Assembly: GCF_901933205.1 (NCBI RefSeq)
Contig: NW_022148237.1
Span: 186,001-250,000 of the forward strand
DNA: 64,000 nt
Origin: Camarhynchus parvulus
Lineage: Eukaryota > Chordata > Aves > Passeriformes > Thraupidae
Reading direction: 5' to 3'
The position numbers and the translations under genes were made by a program. The notes below the pieces were generated by a model that ran no database searches, was not told the origin of the DNA, and worked only from the letters and a program-made list of their open reading frames with translations. Shown here piece after piece: positions 43,860 to 61,400 of the stretch. Positions within the stretch are counted from its first letter, which is position 1. Every line of letters begins with the position of its first letter.

Positions 43860-44830
43860 CCAAAACCAGAGATTTAACCCCAGAAGTAATCCACATTTAA
43901 CCCCAAAATAATCCACATTTAACCCCAGAAATAATCCACATTTAACCCCAGAAATAATCCACATTTAACCCCAGAAGTAATCCACATTTAACCCCAAAAT
44001 CAGCCGTCAGGTTCCTGCCATGACCAGGGCTGTGCACAGCATGGCCTCGGCCTGGAAACCCCAACAAAACCAAAATAATCCATATTTAACATCAAAACAA
44101 TCCACAATTCACCCCAAAAAATAACCCCAAAATCAGCCATGAGGCTCCCGCCATGACCAGTGCCTGGAACAGCCAAAAATGGGGTTGAACCTCCAAAATA
44201 ATCCACATTTAACCTCCAAAATAATTCACATTTAACCTCCAAAATAATTCACATTTAACCTCCAAAATAATCCACAGTTAACCTCCAAAATAATTCACAT
44301 TTAACCCCAAAATAATCCACATTTAACCCCAAAATAATCCACATTTAACCCCAGAAATAATCCACATTTAACCTCCAAAATAATCCACATTTAACCTCCA
44401 AAATAATTCACATTTAACCTCCAAAATAATCCACAGTTAACCTCCAAAATAATTCACATTTAACCCCAAAATAATCCACATTTAACCTCCAAAATAATCC
44501 ACATTTAACCTCCAAAATAATCCACATTTAACCTCCAAAATAATCCACATTTAACCTCCAAAATAATTCACATTTAACCTCCAAAATAATTCACATTTAA
44601 CCTCCAAAATAATCCACATTTAACCCCAGAATCAGCCATCAGGCTGCCGGCCATGACCAGCCTGGAACCCACAAAAATGAGAATTTAATCTCAAAAATAA
44701 TCCACATTTAATCGCAAATTTAACCCACATTTAACCCCAAAATCAGGGATCAGCTCCTGCCATTACACACAGCATGGCCTCGGCCTGGAACCCACAAAAA
44801 TGGGGATTAAACCCCGAACTAACCCACATT
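43860..44830 (-). repeat. 22-bp repeat with copies of the SYVN1 start-codon exon edge
   Basis: TAATCCACATTTAACCTCCAAAA units (22-23 bp, about 30 copies) fill SYVN1 intron 1. Interspersed are copies of the acceptor edge of the start-codon exon (CCATGACCAGGGCTGTGCAC then AGCATGGCCTCGGCCTGGAA). A near-complete copy lies at 44016-44058, and shortened copies at about 44150-44168, 44650-44668 and 44757-44790. Two of these keep the ATG and the acceptor. Confidence 0.88.
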
Positions 44831-45199
44831 TAACCCCAAAACTCCTGGATTTAACCACACTCCAGGGGCTTGGGGCTGCCCCCGAAGGTGATTTTTTAGC
44901 TCATTAACGATTCCTGTGATAATTAAATGAGATTCTTTAAAGCGAGCTCTCGGTGACCACTGGCAGCGCCGGCTGCTGTCCCACACTGTGGTGGCACCTC
45001 CGTGGCCGCTGTCACTCTGTCCGTCTGTCCCCTCCCTGTCCGTCTGTCCCCTCCACGTCCTTCTGTCCCCCCCATGCCCCCAAACCCTCAGCTCCCCCCA
45101 CGTCTGCCTGTCCCGTCCGTGTCCATCTGTCCCGTCCGTGTCCCTCTGTCCCCCGGCCCTGTCCCTCTGTCCCCCCTCAATGTCCCCTCACACCCCTCA

Positions 45200-46100
45200 C
45201 CCCCCTCACATCCGCGTCCCCTCCTCCCCAGGAACCCCAACTGTCACCGCTCCCTCCGCTCCCCCCGAGCCCCCCTTTGCCCCCGGTTCCTCCCGAGGCC
45301 TCCCCGGTTCCCCGCCCGCCCCCAGGCCCCGCTGCCGCCCCCGGGGCCCCCGGAGCCCCCGGGACTCACCGGGCCCGACCCCGCCTCAGCCCCCCAGCCC
45401 AGCCCCGGCTGCTCCCACACCGGAACCGCCTCAGCGCGCGACACCTCACTTCCGCCCGGACCGCACCACCCGCTGTCCGGGGGGAGACCAGGGGCGTTCA
45501 CTCCCTACCTGCTCTCCCCACCTCGCTCCCCAGAGCAGCTTCTCCCTATAGAGATCCTGAGAGCCCCCTCGTCCTCCCCTGAACGGGGATTGTGAGAGGC
45601 CGTGACCCCTCTAAACCCCGAACCGCTGGGCTCCCCCCCCCTGCAAGCCCGCGCTTGGTACGCTCCGGGCGGCCCCGCAGCCGGCGCAGGGTGGGCGGGG
45701 ACGCGCAGGGTCCCGTGGCTCGCGCTCATTGGCCAGGCGCGGCGGGGCTCGACCAATCAGAAAAATCCCCCCGCTTGGCCGGCGGCTGTTGCTAAGGGAG
45801 GGGCGGCGCGGGCGAGGGAAGCGGCGCCCTCAGCTCCGCGGGGCCGCCCAGCACGAGCCGGGTTTGTCTCCTCTCCCCGTTTCACCCCCGACGCTTCTCG
45901 TCCGCAGCGCCTTCCCCGATCCCTTCCCCTCAGAAACCCTCACAAACCACCCCTCCCTTCGCACTTCTCCCTCACGGCGTCCAGCCAATCAGCGACGTCT
46001 GCTTTGCGCGCCTCATCTCTGATTGGCTGATATCGCATCAACTAGGGAATGAGGCGTGGCTTGGTAAATCTCTGTATTCTGATTGGCTGAGGGCCTGACA
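45200..46100. promoter_or_regulatory. SYVN1 CpG-island promoter with CCAAT cluster
   Basis: CpG-rich DNA around SYVN1 non-coding exon 1, whose donor GTGAGTCC lies at about 45361-45368 (minus). Upstream, CCAAT boxes in both orientations occur near 45728 (ATTGG), 45754 (CCAATCAG), 45984 (CCAATCAG), 46020 (GATTGGCTGA) and 46080 (GATTGGCTGA). The spread suggests a divergent promoter also serving plus-strand transcription. Confidence 0.5.
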
Positions 46101-46605
46101 TCGCGGCCTATGGAAGGCGGCTCCCGGGAAGGGGTCGGGGCTAAGGTCGTTGAGGCGAAGGAAAAAAGGCGGGAAGGCGCCGGAGCCCCTGAGGGGATTT
46201 TGTCGCTTTTTCCTGTTTTGGCAGCAGAAAATCGATTCAGCGCCTTAAATCTTACTAAAATATAGCAAAGGATGGCTTAAACTTCAGGCAAGCCTTTAAT
46301 CCTGTGGCATGAGCGAGGCAGAGAGGTACGAGACCGAATTAAACTTGTGCTCACTCTGAGCATTTGGGGATTAAACGCTTGCTGTGGTTTTGGGGGGATT
46401 TTGGGCTTTTTAGGCGCTCAAAAGGTTGGCTTTGGGGGTTTTGGGGGTCACTTGAAGCTTTTAGGGGGTTAAATGCTGATTCTTGTTCTGGGGGTCCTTG
46501 GGGTACCCTCAAACTGGGTAAAGCCCCCCCCTCTCATTCCAGAGCCCCCAAACCAGGCAGTTTTCCCTCAAAATTAATTTTTGTATTGTTTTTCTTCTCT
46601 TCAAG

Positions 46606-46811
46606 AAGACACCGTGGTTCCTCTCCAGGCTCTCTGACAAGGTCAGTCCAAGCAAAACCACCTTTTTGTTCTATTTCCTTTCAATAAAAACAACTTTTTT
46701 TGCCTGAATTTAGCTGTTTTTTTACCTAAAGCTGCTGGTTTTTCCCCATTTTGCAGGACCTGCTGGCCATGGCGCTGCTGGCTGCCCACGAGCAATGCAA
46801 CCCCCTGCCCT
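46606..46811 (+). pseudogene. Speedy-family (SPDYC-like) remnant, two short exons
   Basis: After a strong pyrimidine tract, AG at 46604-46605 opens a 36-nt exon (46606-46641, donor GTCAGT) reading TPWFLSRLSDK. A second acceptor at 46754-46756 opens 46757-46811 (donor GTGAGT) reading DLLAMALLAAHEQCNPLP. Joined in phase 0, the S-D-K-x-L-L-A-M string matches the core of the Speedy/Ringo box (cyclin-like CDK activators), and FLSR...SDK resembles SPDYC as I recall it. In human SPDYC lies exactly between SYVN1 and CAPN1. I cannot find the following Speedy exons (EYTR, LANDMEEDEE, FPWALG motifs) before 48780, so it is probably decayed or very divergent. It could instead be chance or a non-coding transcript. 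Confidence 0.4.
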
Positions 46812-47860
46812 GTGAGTCCTTAATTGGGGCCTTAACGAATTCCTGCCTTAATTGGGGCCCTAATGATGCCCCCAGTAATTAAGTGGGGGTCCCTAATGAA
46901 GCCCCCATAATAAACTGGGGGGGGTTTAATGAAGCACGGGGCTCTCAGGATATTCTTGCTGATAAAGTGGGAGGCTCTAATTAAGCAATGCCTCCATTAA
47001 TGAAGTAGGGAACCCTAATGACACCCCTAATTAACCCCAAAGGTGGCCAAACCCCAGACCCTCAGAGTCCTCCTCCAATTCCCATTCCCAAATTGCTGCA
47101 GATTTACCCAAAATCCCCCTGAATCCCACCCAAAACCAACCCTGGGGTAACCCTGAAAGCCCAGACAGGGCCAGGGCAAAGAAATCCTCAAAACTGGGGA
47201 TTTTACAGCGACTCTGGACCCAATTTCCCTTTTCTTTAGTGTGCAATTTGGGCCCTTTTGGGTGGAAATTTGTCCTTTTTTGGTTTGGCCCCAAATTGGG
47301 CCCTTTTTTCTTGTTTTTTAACCCTAAAATTGGTCCCTTTTTGCTTTTGGCCCAGAATTTGGCTTTTTTTTTTTTTCCTAATTTTTGCCCCTAAATTTGG
47401 CCTTTTTTTTTTTGTTTTGTCCCAAAATTGGCTTTTATTTGCTTTTGGCCCAAAACCTCCTGGAACTGGGGCTGCTCCACACCCCCAGTGCCTTTTCTTT
47501 GGTTTTTATCAACCAATTTGGGGGTTTTTTAACCCAAGCCCCATTTTTGCTCTCAAGTGTCTCTTTCCTGCCGTCCCAGCTGGTGGTTTGGGGTGAAATC
47601 TTCTCAGTTTTTTTTCCTATTTCCGTTTTATTTCTCACCCAAACTCTTCCAAATTGCCCAGAATTGTTCCTTTTCTCCCCGAGTCCCCTCCTGCCTCCTC
47701 CTCATTTTTGGGGGAGAAATGTAGAAAATGGGCAAAAAAATGTAGAAAATGCGCGACATATTAAAAATGCTTAATTTGGGTTTTTTGTTGGTTGTGGGGT
47801 TTTTTTTCTGTGGGGAAAAATGGTGAAAACAAATTAAGAAGGGGGAGTGGGATCTGATTT
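46812..47860. other. Intergenic DNA, no gene seen
   Basis: Unique and T-rich sequence between the Speedy-like exons and the 47870 repeat. TTTTTGGCCCNNAATTTGG motifs recur at 47270-47450. No convincing exon was found. Confidence 0.5.
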
Positions 47861-47869
47861 GGGGGTGGT

Positions 47870-48545
47870 CCAGGGTGAGGGTGTCACACGTGTCCAGCCC
47901 CCCTCAATGTCCCCCCGTGTCCATCTCCCCCTTGTCCCCCCCCCAATGTCCCCGTGTCCATTTCCCTCTTGTCCCCCCCAGTGTCCCCCTCGTGTCCACC
48001 CCCCCAAATGTCCCACCCCCCCCAATGTCCCCCCAAATGTGCCCCCGATGTCCCACCCCCGCCCAGCCCCCTCCCCCAATGTCCCACCCCCGCCCAGCCC
48101 CACCCACGCCCCTCCCCTCTTGTCCAGCCCCCCTCATTTCCCCCCTGCCCACCCCCCTAATGTCCCCCCCCGTGTCCGTCTCCCTCTTGTCCCCCCCGAT
48201 GTCCCCCATTCCCCATCCCCCCGTGTCCCCCCCAATTTCTGCCCCTGTCCAGCCCCCAATGTCCCTCCCCAATGTCCCCCTCCCCACCCCCCAATATCCC
48301 CCCCCACCCCCATGTCCCCCCTGTCCCCCTCCCCACCCCCAATGTCCCCCCATGTCCCGCCCCCAAGTCCCCCCAATGTCCCCCCCCATGTCCAGCCCCC
48401 CCACCCCCAATGTCCCCCCATGTCCCCCCCTCCCCACCCCCAATGTCCCCCCCTGTCCAGCCCCCCAATGTCCCCTCCATGTCCCCCTCCCCACCCCCAA
48501 TGTCCCCCCCATGTCCAGCCCCACCCACGCCCCTCCCCCCCTTCA
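47870..48545. repeat. CCCCCAATGTCCCCCCATGTCC array
   Basis: C-rich 12-24 bp units (CCCCCAATGTCCCCCCATGT, with GTCCAGCCCC variants) upstream of CAPN1. All frames stay open on both strands. These are not genes. Confidence 0.9.
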
Positions 48546-48559
48546 ATGCGGTGAAAGCC

Positions 48560-48960
48560 CCGCCGGATCCCGACCAGCCCCAAACGCCCCAAAATCGCCC
48601 CAAACGCCCCCAAACCCTCTCCGTGCCCCTCCCCGCCCCCCTTAGGGAGGGAGCGGCGCAGGGAGGAGCCTCGGGCTGGGGGGGGGAGGGCGGGGGCGGC
48701 CTCGCCTTCCTGCTCGGGGAAGTTTGGGGTGAGAAATTTCGCTTTTGCCGCTGTTTTTCCTTTCCCCCCACAAATAAAAGCGGCGATCCCGGGAGCGCCG
48801 CCCCCCGCAGCAGAGCAGAGCCGAGGTACGGAGCGGGCCCCGGGAGGTGACGGCCGGGGACAGCCGGTGACACAGCGGGAGCACCTCCGGACCCCATTAC
48901 ACAACTCCGGAACGGGGCAAAACCCCGCGAGAACGGGCAAAAAGCGCCCCCGGGGCCTCC
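48560..48960 (+). promoter_or_regulatory. Probable CAPN1 promoter and non-coding exon 1
   Basis: A CpG-rich block contains a TATA-like AAATAAAAG at about 48772-48780. About 50 bp later a candidate donor GAG|GTACGG at about 48825 could end a non-coding first exon (AGCAGAGCAGAGCCGAG). It precedes the CAPN1 start-codon exon by 1.95 kb. The placement is inferred. Confidence 0.4.
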
Positions 48961-49599
48961 TCCCTTCAATTCCCGCAGCCGGGAAAGGGCTGGGAGCTGG
49001 GGGGGGGCTCCCCCACCCCACCCCCCGAGCCGCGGTTTGGCCAAAAAAGGGGATTTTGGGGTGCTGGGGAATGGGGGGTGCTGCTGCTTTTCCTGGAACT
49101 TTGCTGGTTGTCACTTTGGGGTTTTTCATTCTGATCAGGTGCTTCCTGCCCAGGCGTGGGGCAGGAGGGGCGGCTGAGCTCCTGCCGGGGCTGCAGGCCC
49201 CCAAACGGGGTGAAAAGAGGCCGTTCCTGCCAACTGCACCCCAAAAACGTACGTGGCGAGGGGGGCACGGGGAACTGGGGGGACCCCTGGGTGGGACTGC
49301 CCCTCACCCCCATTTTGGGGTTAATTTCTGCACTTTTGGGGCACAATCCTCGAGTTTGGGATGTCCTTGACTCTTGGGCTGTGCTGGGTTTTGGGGTGAC
49401 AGAATCCCCCGTGTTTGGCCTCATTTTGGGAGGGGGGTGACCCTGTTCCTACCCCTGTCACGGCTCTGTCACTCCTTGGTGGCTCTAATTAGCGTTTAAT
49501 TAACATACCTAGTGCTTAATTAACCACCCCAATGCTTAATGAACCTCCCCAGGGCTTGAGGAAGGCCCTGGGGGCCACGCCTGCGGCCCCACCTCAACC

Positions 49600-50745
49600 T
49601 GCAGGACCAGTTTGGGGCACTTTCCCCCGGTTTCCTCGGCCTTTGGGGCTGTCCCGTGCCGGGATTGTCAGGAGTTCCCTCTGACAGGGCCATTTCGGGG
49701 TGAAACCCCAGCATTTGGCATCTGTGTGACTTTCCCTGCCCCTGGAATTCCCGTTTTCTTACCCCAGAACAGCGTCGCTCTCAACTCACCAAAATGGTCC
49801 CAATTTCCTTCAACCTGACACGGGCAGGACTTCAAATCTGGGGGGAAACCCCAAATTCCCCCCAAAACCCCCAATCTCTCCCCAGACCCCCACCCCCATG
49901 CAGAACACAAGTCCCAACCCTGCTTCTCCTTGAATCCTGAGAGCATTTTTCCAGTTTCACCCCGAAAAACCCCACATTCTCTCCCAAAAACCCCAAATCC
50001 CCCTCCAAAACCCCGAATTCCCCCATCCCCACGCGGAACATGCGTCTCACCCCCATTTTTCCCCAAATCCCAAGTGCATTTTTCCAGTTTCACCCCCAAA
50101 TGCCCCAATCTCCCCCAAAACTCCAAATTCCCCCATTCCCATGCAGACCACACATCTCACCCCCCCCAAAACCCCAAATTCCGAGCACGTTTTATCTGTT
50201 TCACCCCAAATTCCCCCCAAATCCCCCTCCCCATGCAGACCCCCATTTTCCCCCATTTTCCCCCAAATCCCAAGCACATTTTATCTGTTTCACCCCAAAT
50301 CCCCCTCCCCATGCAGACCTCCCATTTCCCCCAAATCCTGAGCACATTTTCCTGTTTCACCCCAAACCCCATGCAGACCCCCATTTTTCCCCCATTTCCC
50401 CCAATCCTGAGCACATTTTCCTGTTTCACCCCAAACCCCCATCCCCATGCAGACCCCCCATTTTCCCCCATTTTCCCCCAATCCTGAGCACATTTTCCTG
50501 TTTCACCCCCATCCCCAATGCTGAGACCCCACCCCAAACCCCATTTTTCCCCATTTTTCCCCCCAATCCTGAGCACATTTTCCTGTTTCACCCCACCAAC
50601 CCCCCCCATCCCCAAAGAGCACTTCCTCCCCCAAACCCCCCATTTTTTTCCCCATTTTCCCCCAAATCCCAAGCACATTTTATCTGTTTCACCCCAAACC
50701 CCCATCCCCACGCAGACCCCCCATTTCCCCCCCCTCCCCCGCAGC
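49600..50745. repeat. 70-bp repeat in the CAPN1 5' intron
   Basis: From 49840 to 50740 about twelve units of 60-75 bp recur, each with CCCAAATCCCAAGCACATTT, TCTGTTTCACCCCAAA and CCATGCAGACCCCCATTT. Upstream, 49735-49850 is homologous to 51640-51750. Confidence 0.85.
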
Positions 50746-50776
50746 CCCCATCACTGTCCCCTCCGTGTCCCGCAGG

Positions 50777-57283
<6,507 letters not shown>

Positions 57284-57566
57284 CCGGACCCTCCAAGTGC
57301 CTTCCACGACCCCGCGCCGGTTTTTCCCTTTTTTTGGCTTTTTTCGGCAGAAAAGGCTGGATGGGGGGGTGGGGTGGGGGTCACACAGGACCCCCCCCGA
57401 GCTTTGCCAAAGCCCCCTGTCCCTCCCTCACCTCACGCTCGGCCCTTTTGGGGCAAATCCTCCGGATTTTTGTGCCTCCTGTGCTGACGGAGCCCCGGGT
57501 CCGTCATCCTTCGCTTCAGGGATCTGCTGCCCCCGGGTGCCATCAAGTGATTTTTTTATTGTATAA

Positions 57567-57572
57567 ATTAAA
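57567..57572 (+). terminator. CAPN1 poly(A) signal
   Basis: ATTAAA, the common variant signal, 284 bases past the stop, with AT-rich sequence to 57600. Confidence 0.65.
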
Positions 57573-57599
57573 AATGACATAAAAACCAAAGAAATATTA

Positions 57600-58110
57600 T
57601 TTAAGTCAAAACTCCTTTTTCTGGCAGTTCTTTCTGTCCCTCGAGGTGAGGGGGTGAGGGGATCTCAAGGCACTGCAACGTATCAGGTTTAGGGGTTGTT
57701 TTGGGGTTATAGATCCCAGATTTGGGGTTATATTCACGTATTTTTGGGATATTTTGGTGGTTGTGACTTAAAACCTGAGGATGTCTTCTGGGCGGGGGGT
57801 GCAGGACGAGGCTGCCGTGACTCGGAGGGGATGAGAAGGGCAGGGAGGGGACATCGGACCCGGAGCAGAATCCCCGGGGCAGGTGCGACCCCCGGGCCCA
57901 AGCAGGACCCTCCGCACCGGTTCCACCCCTCAGACCCGAGCAGGATCCCCCATTCCCGGTTCCACCCCTCAGACCCGAGCAGGATCCCCCATTCCCGGTT
58001 CTACCCCTCAGACCCGAGCAGGATCCCCCATTCCCGGTTCCACCCCCCCATTCCCGGTTCCACCTCTCATTCCCGGTTCGCCCCCTCAGGCCCGGTTCCA
58101 TCCCCATTCG
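57600..58110. other. CAPN1-POLA2 intergenic region with small repeat
   Basis: Mostly unique sequence. From 57900 to 58090 there are about six units of 44 bp or less (ATTCCCGGTTCCACCCCTCA, GACCCGAGCAGGATCCCCC). No gene is seen. Confidence 0.6.
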
Positions 58111-58129
58111 CGGTCCCGCTCCTCAGGCC

Positions 58130-58422
58130 CGGCCGGGCTCGATTCCCTCAGAGCCGCCTCAGCCCCGCCCCCTCAGCTTTCTGTGGGCGCGAATTTTCCC
58201 GCCCTTTTTTCCTCCCGCCCTTTTCCCCACCCACCCCATGGGCGGTGCTTGAAGCACGCTCGTCCCGCCCCTTTGCCCGCCCATCACGCGCCCATTGGTC
58301 CGTTCTGCCTAAATTTGAATAACGACGCCTTTTACCCCGCTTTTGCCACGCCTTTTGTCCTTATACGGCTTGGCCACGCCCTTCCCCTCACGGAGCTGCG
58401 CCCGCGCGGTTCGAGCGCGGCC
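58130..58422 (+). promoter_or_regulatory. POLA2 promoter with cell-cycle elements
   Basis: E2F-type TTTTCCCGCCC at 58194-58204 with further CCCGCCC boxes, a CCAAT box (ATTGG at 58294-58298) and a CHR-like TTTGAA at 58314-58319, all within 230 bp of the start codon. This combination is usual for S-phase replication genes. No TATA box. Confidence 0.6.
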
Positions 58423-61400
58423 ATGGCGGAGCCGGGGATGGAGCCGGAGCGGGGCCCGGAGGCGGTGACGGCCGAGGCGGTGCTGAGGGAGCTGCGGCTC
58501 TTCGAGCTGCGCTGCGAGGGCGAGGAAGTGCCCGACAAGCGTGAGGGCTCCGGGGGACGCGGCCTGTGGGGGAAGATGGGGGGGCCTGGGGAGGAGGAAG
58601 GGGTTTGGGGGTGTCAGGGGAGCTCTGAGGGGGGACTGGGGGTGTCCGAGGAGATCTGGGGGTGTCAGGGGAGGTTCGGGGGTATCAGAGGAGGTTTGGG
58701 GGTATCAGAGGAGGTTTGGGGGTGTCAGAGGAGGTCTGAGGGGGGTCTGGAGGTGTCAGGGGAGGTTTGGGGGTGCCTGGGGAGCTCTGAGGGGTAATTT
58801 CGTTCATGGGCGGCTGTTGTGGGGGCCAGGATTTTGGGACCTGCCGGGCTTTGGGGGGCACAGAGCATTGAGGGGGTGACTGGGGGGTACCCGAAGGTTT
58901 TTGGGGGGGATCTCGGTGGGATTTGGGACCCCCTGAGCCCCAGTTCTCCCCTCAGTGGTGGAGCTGTGCCTGAGCCACGGGCTGGGCCCGGTGGCCTTGG
59001 CCAACGAGCTGCTGGCCTTCGTCACCAGCAAAGACCTGGACCTGCAGCTCACCCCCGAGGGCCTGGACGCCTTCGAGCACGAGGTGGGGGTCCCCAATTG
59101 CCCCTTGGATCCCCCGAAGCCCCGGCATGGCCGGGAGCACTCACCCCCTCCTTGCCCAGGTGCTGGCCAAGCGCGGCAGCCGCGGGCGGCGCGGGAGGGA
59201 CGAGCGCCGGGGGCTCCTGCACGACATCCACTCGCTCCAGGGGCTGTATCCGCGCGTCCTGAGGGGATCCCGGGGAGATCCCAACATCCTGAGGGGATCC
59301 TGAGGATATCCCAACATCCTGAGGGGATCCCGAGCAGTTTTGGGGAGTCTGGCAGAAAATGGGGCCCCCTGAGCTGTCCCAGATCCCCAGGGCGAGGCTG
59401 GGAATGGGAGGAATTCTCAGATTTTGGGCTTCACCCCAAACCTGGAGCGTTTTTACCTCTTTAACAAACACCAGCCTCGAGGAGGAGCAGGAGGACGAGC
59501 TGCTGGACGCCTACACCACCCCATCCAAGGTGGGAATCACCCCAAATCCGCGGGGTTTGCCCTAAATCCAGCCCGTAAAGTTCATTTTTCTGTGTCTGTT
59601 CCCCGCAGGGCTCCCACAAACGCAGCAATTCCACACCTGAGACCCCCCGGGCCAAGCGGGCGCCCGCCTCCCGCAGCCCCTTCGCGCTCTTCTCCCCCGG
59701 CAGCTTCTCCCCAAGGTCACCGAGGGCTCCTAAATCACCTTCTTGCCCTCTTCCCTTCCCTCCTTTCCCCTAAAATCCTAAATCGTTGTGGGAGTTGAGT
59801 TGGAGCATTTTAGCTCTGCAAATTTGGGAGGGATTGTTAAATTCCCCACTGAATTTGCAATGACAAAGCCTTTAAAGCTACAAACATTTATTTTTAAAAT
59901 AATCAACCCAAACTAAAATCCTAAACCGCTGTGGAAGTTGAAGCACTTTAGGAGCTCTGTAAATTCGGGGGAATTGTTCAATTACCTTGCAATTGCAAAG
60001 CCTTCAGAGCTACAAACATTTCCTTTGAAAGCCTCATTGATCAACCCAAACCACGGAGTTCACCCCCTCAAGCTCCGTTTTGTGCTGAGAACGGGGGTGA
60101 CAAACAGGAGAAAAACCCAAAGAGGGGATTAGAAAAAGGAGAAAAACCCAAAACCCAAACAGGGGATAACAAAAGGAGAAAAACCCAAACAGGGGGTGAC
60201 AAACAGGAGAAAAACCCAAACAGGGATTAAAAAAAGGAGAAAATGCCCGGAATTTCGGGGTGGGACACCCCCAGACCTGGCTGACCCTTGGCTTTCTGCT
60301 TTGCTGTCCCCGCAGTGTCACCCCCTCCCAGAAGTACTCGGGCAGGGGGGGGCGGCAGGTCGCGGTCGCGCCGCACAGGGGTTCCGGCCGCCGCGGCCTG
60401 GAGCGGCGGCGGCGGCGGCGGCGCCCTCCGAGCCTTTGGGGGCCCCGAGCAGAGCCTGAGCAAGCCCTACAAGTTCATGTTCCAGAAGGTTCTGGACGTC
60501 AGGGAAGGTGGGCACGGACAGCGGGGGCAGGGCAGGGGGGGTTGGTGACATCGGGGCACTGCAGGGGTTGGGGTCAGGGGTCACTGCAGGGTCAGGGGGT
60601 GTTTGGTGACCCCAGGGCACTGCAGGGGTTGGGGTCAGGGGTTGGGGTCAGGGGTCACTGCAGGGTCAGGGGGTGTTTGGTGACCCCGGGGGTCAGGGGT
60701 CACTGCAGGGTCAGGGGGTGTTTGGTGACCCCCGGGGGTCAGGGGTCACTGCAGGGTCAGGGGGTGTTTGGTGACCCCGGGGGGTCAGGGGTCACTGCAG
60801 GGTCAGGGGGTGTTTGGTGACCCCGGTGCCCCCCCAGCTCTGGCCCAGCGCGTTGAGGAGCTCGGGGAGGTTCTGCGCAGGCACCACGGCCTGGACGGGT
60901 TCAGCTCCGCCGTGCTCCCGGCGCAGGTGAGAGCCCAGCGCCCCTTCCTGGGGTGAAACCTCCCCGTTTTGGGTGAAACCTCCCCGTTTTGGGTTAAATA
61001 ATTCCCCTGTTTTCTGTTAAATTCCCCCGTTTTGGGTTAAATTCCCCCGTTTTGGGTTAAATCCCCGTTTTGTGTTAAATCCCCTTCTTGGGGTGAAGCC
61101 CCCTGTTCTGAGGTTAACCCCCCCCTATTTTGGCTGAATCTCCCCTGTTTTGGGGTGAATCTTCTCTGTTTTGGGTTAAACCTCCCATTTTGGGGTTAAA
61201 CCCCCTGTTTTGGGTTAAACTCCCCCGTTTTGTGGTACCCCCCCCCCCCATTCTGGGGTGAATTCTCCCCGTTTTGTGCTAACCCCCCCATTCTGGGGTG
61301 AATTCTCCCCGTTTTGTGCTAACCCCCCCATTCTGGGGTGAATTCTCCCCGTTTTGTGCTAACCCCCATTTTGGGGTGAATTCTCCCATTCTGGGGTGAA

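Noticed and set aside
50157..50711. 184-residue antisense open frame before CAPN1
   Set aside because: Product of the 70-bp intron repeat, without a start context or homology.
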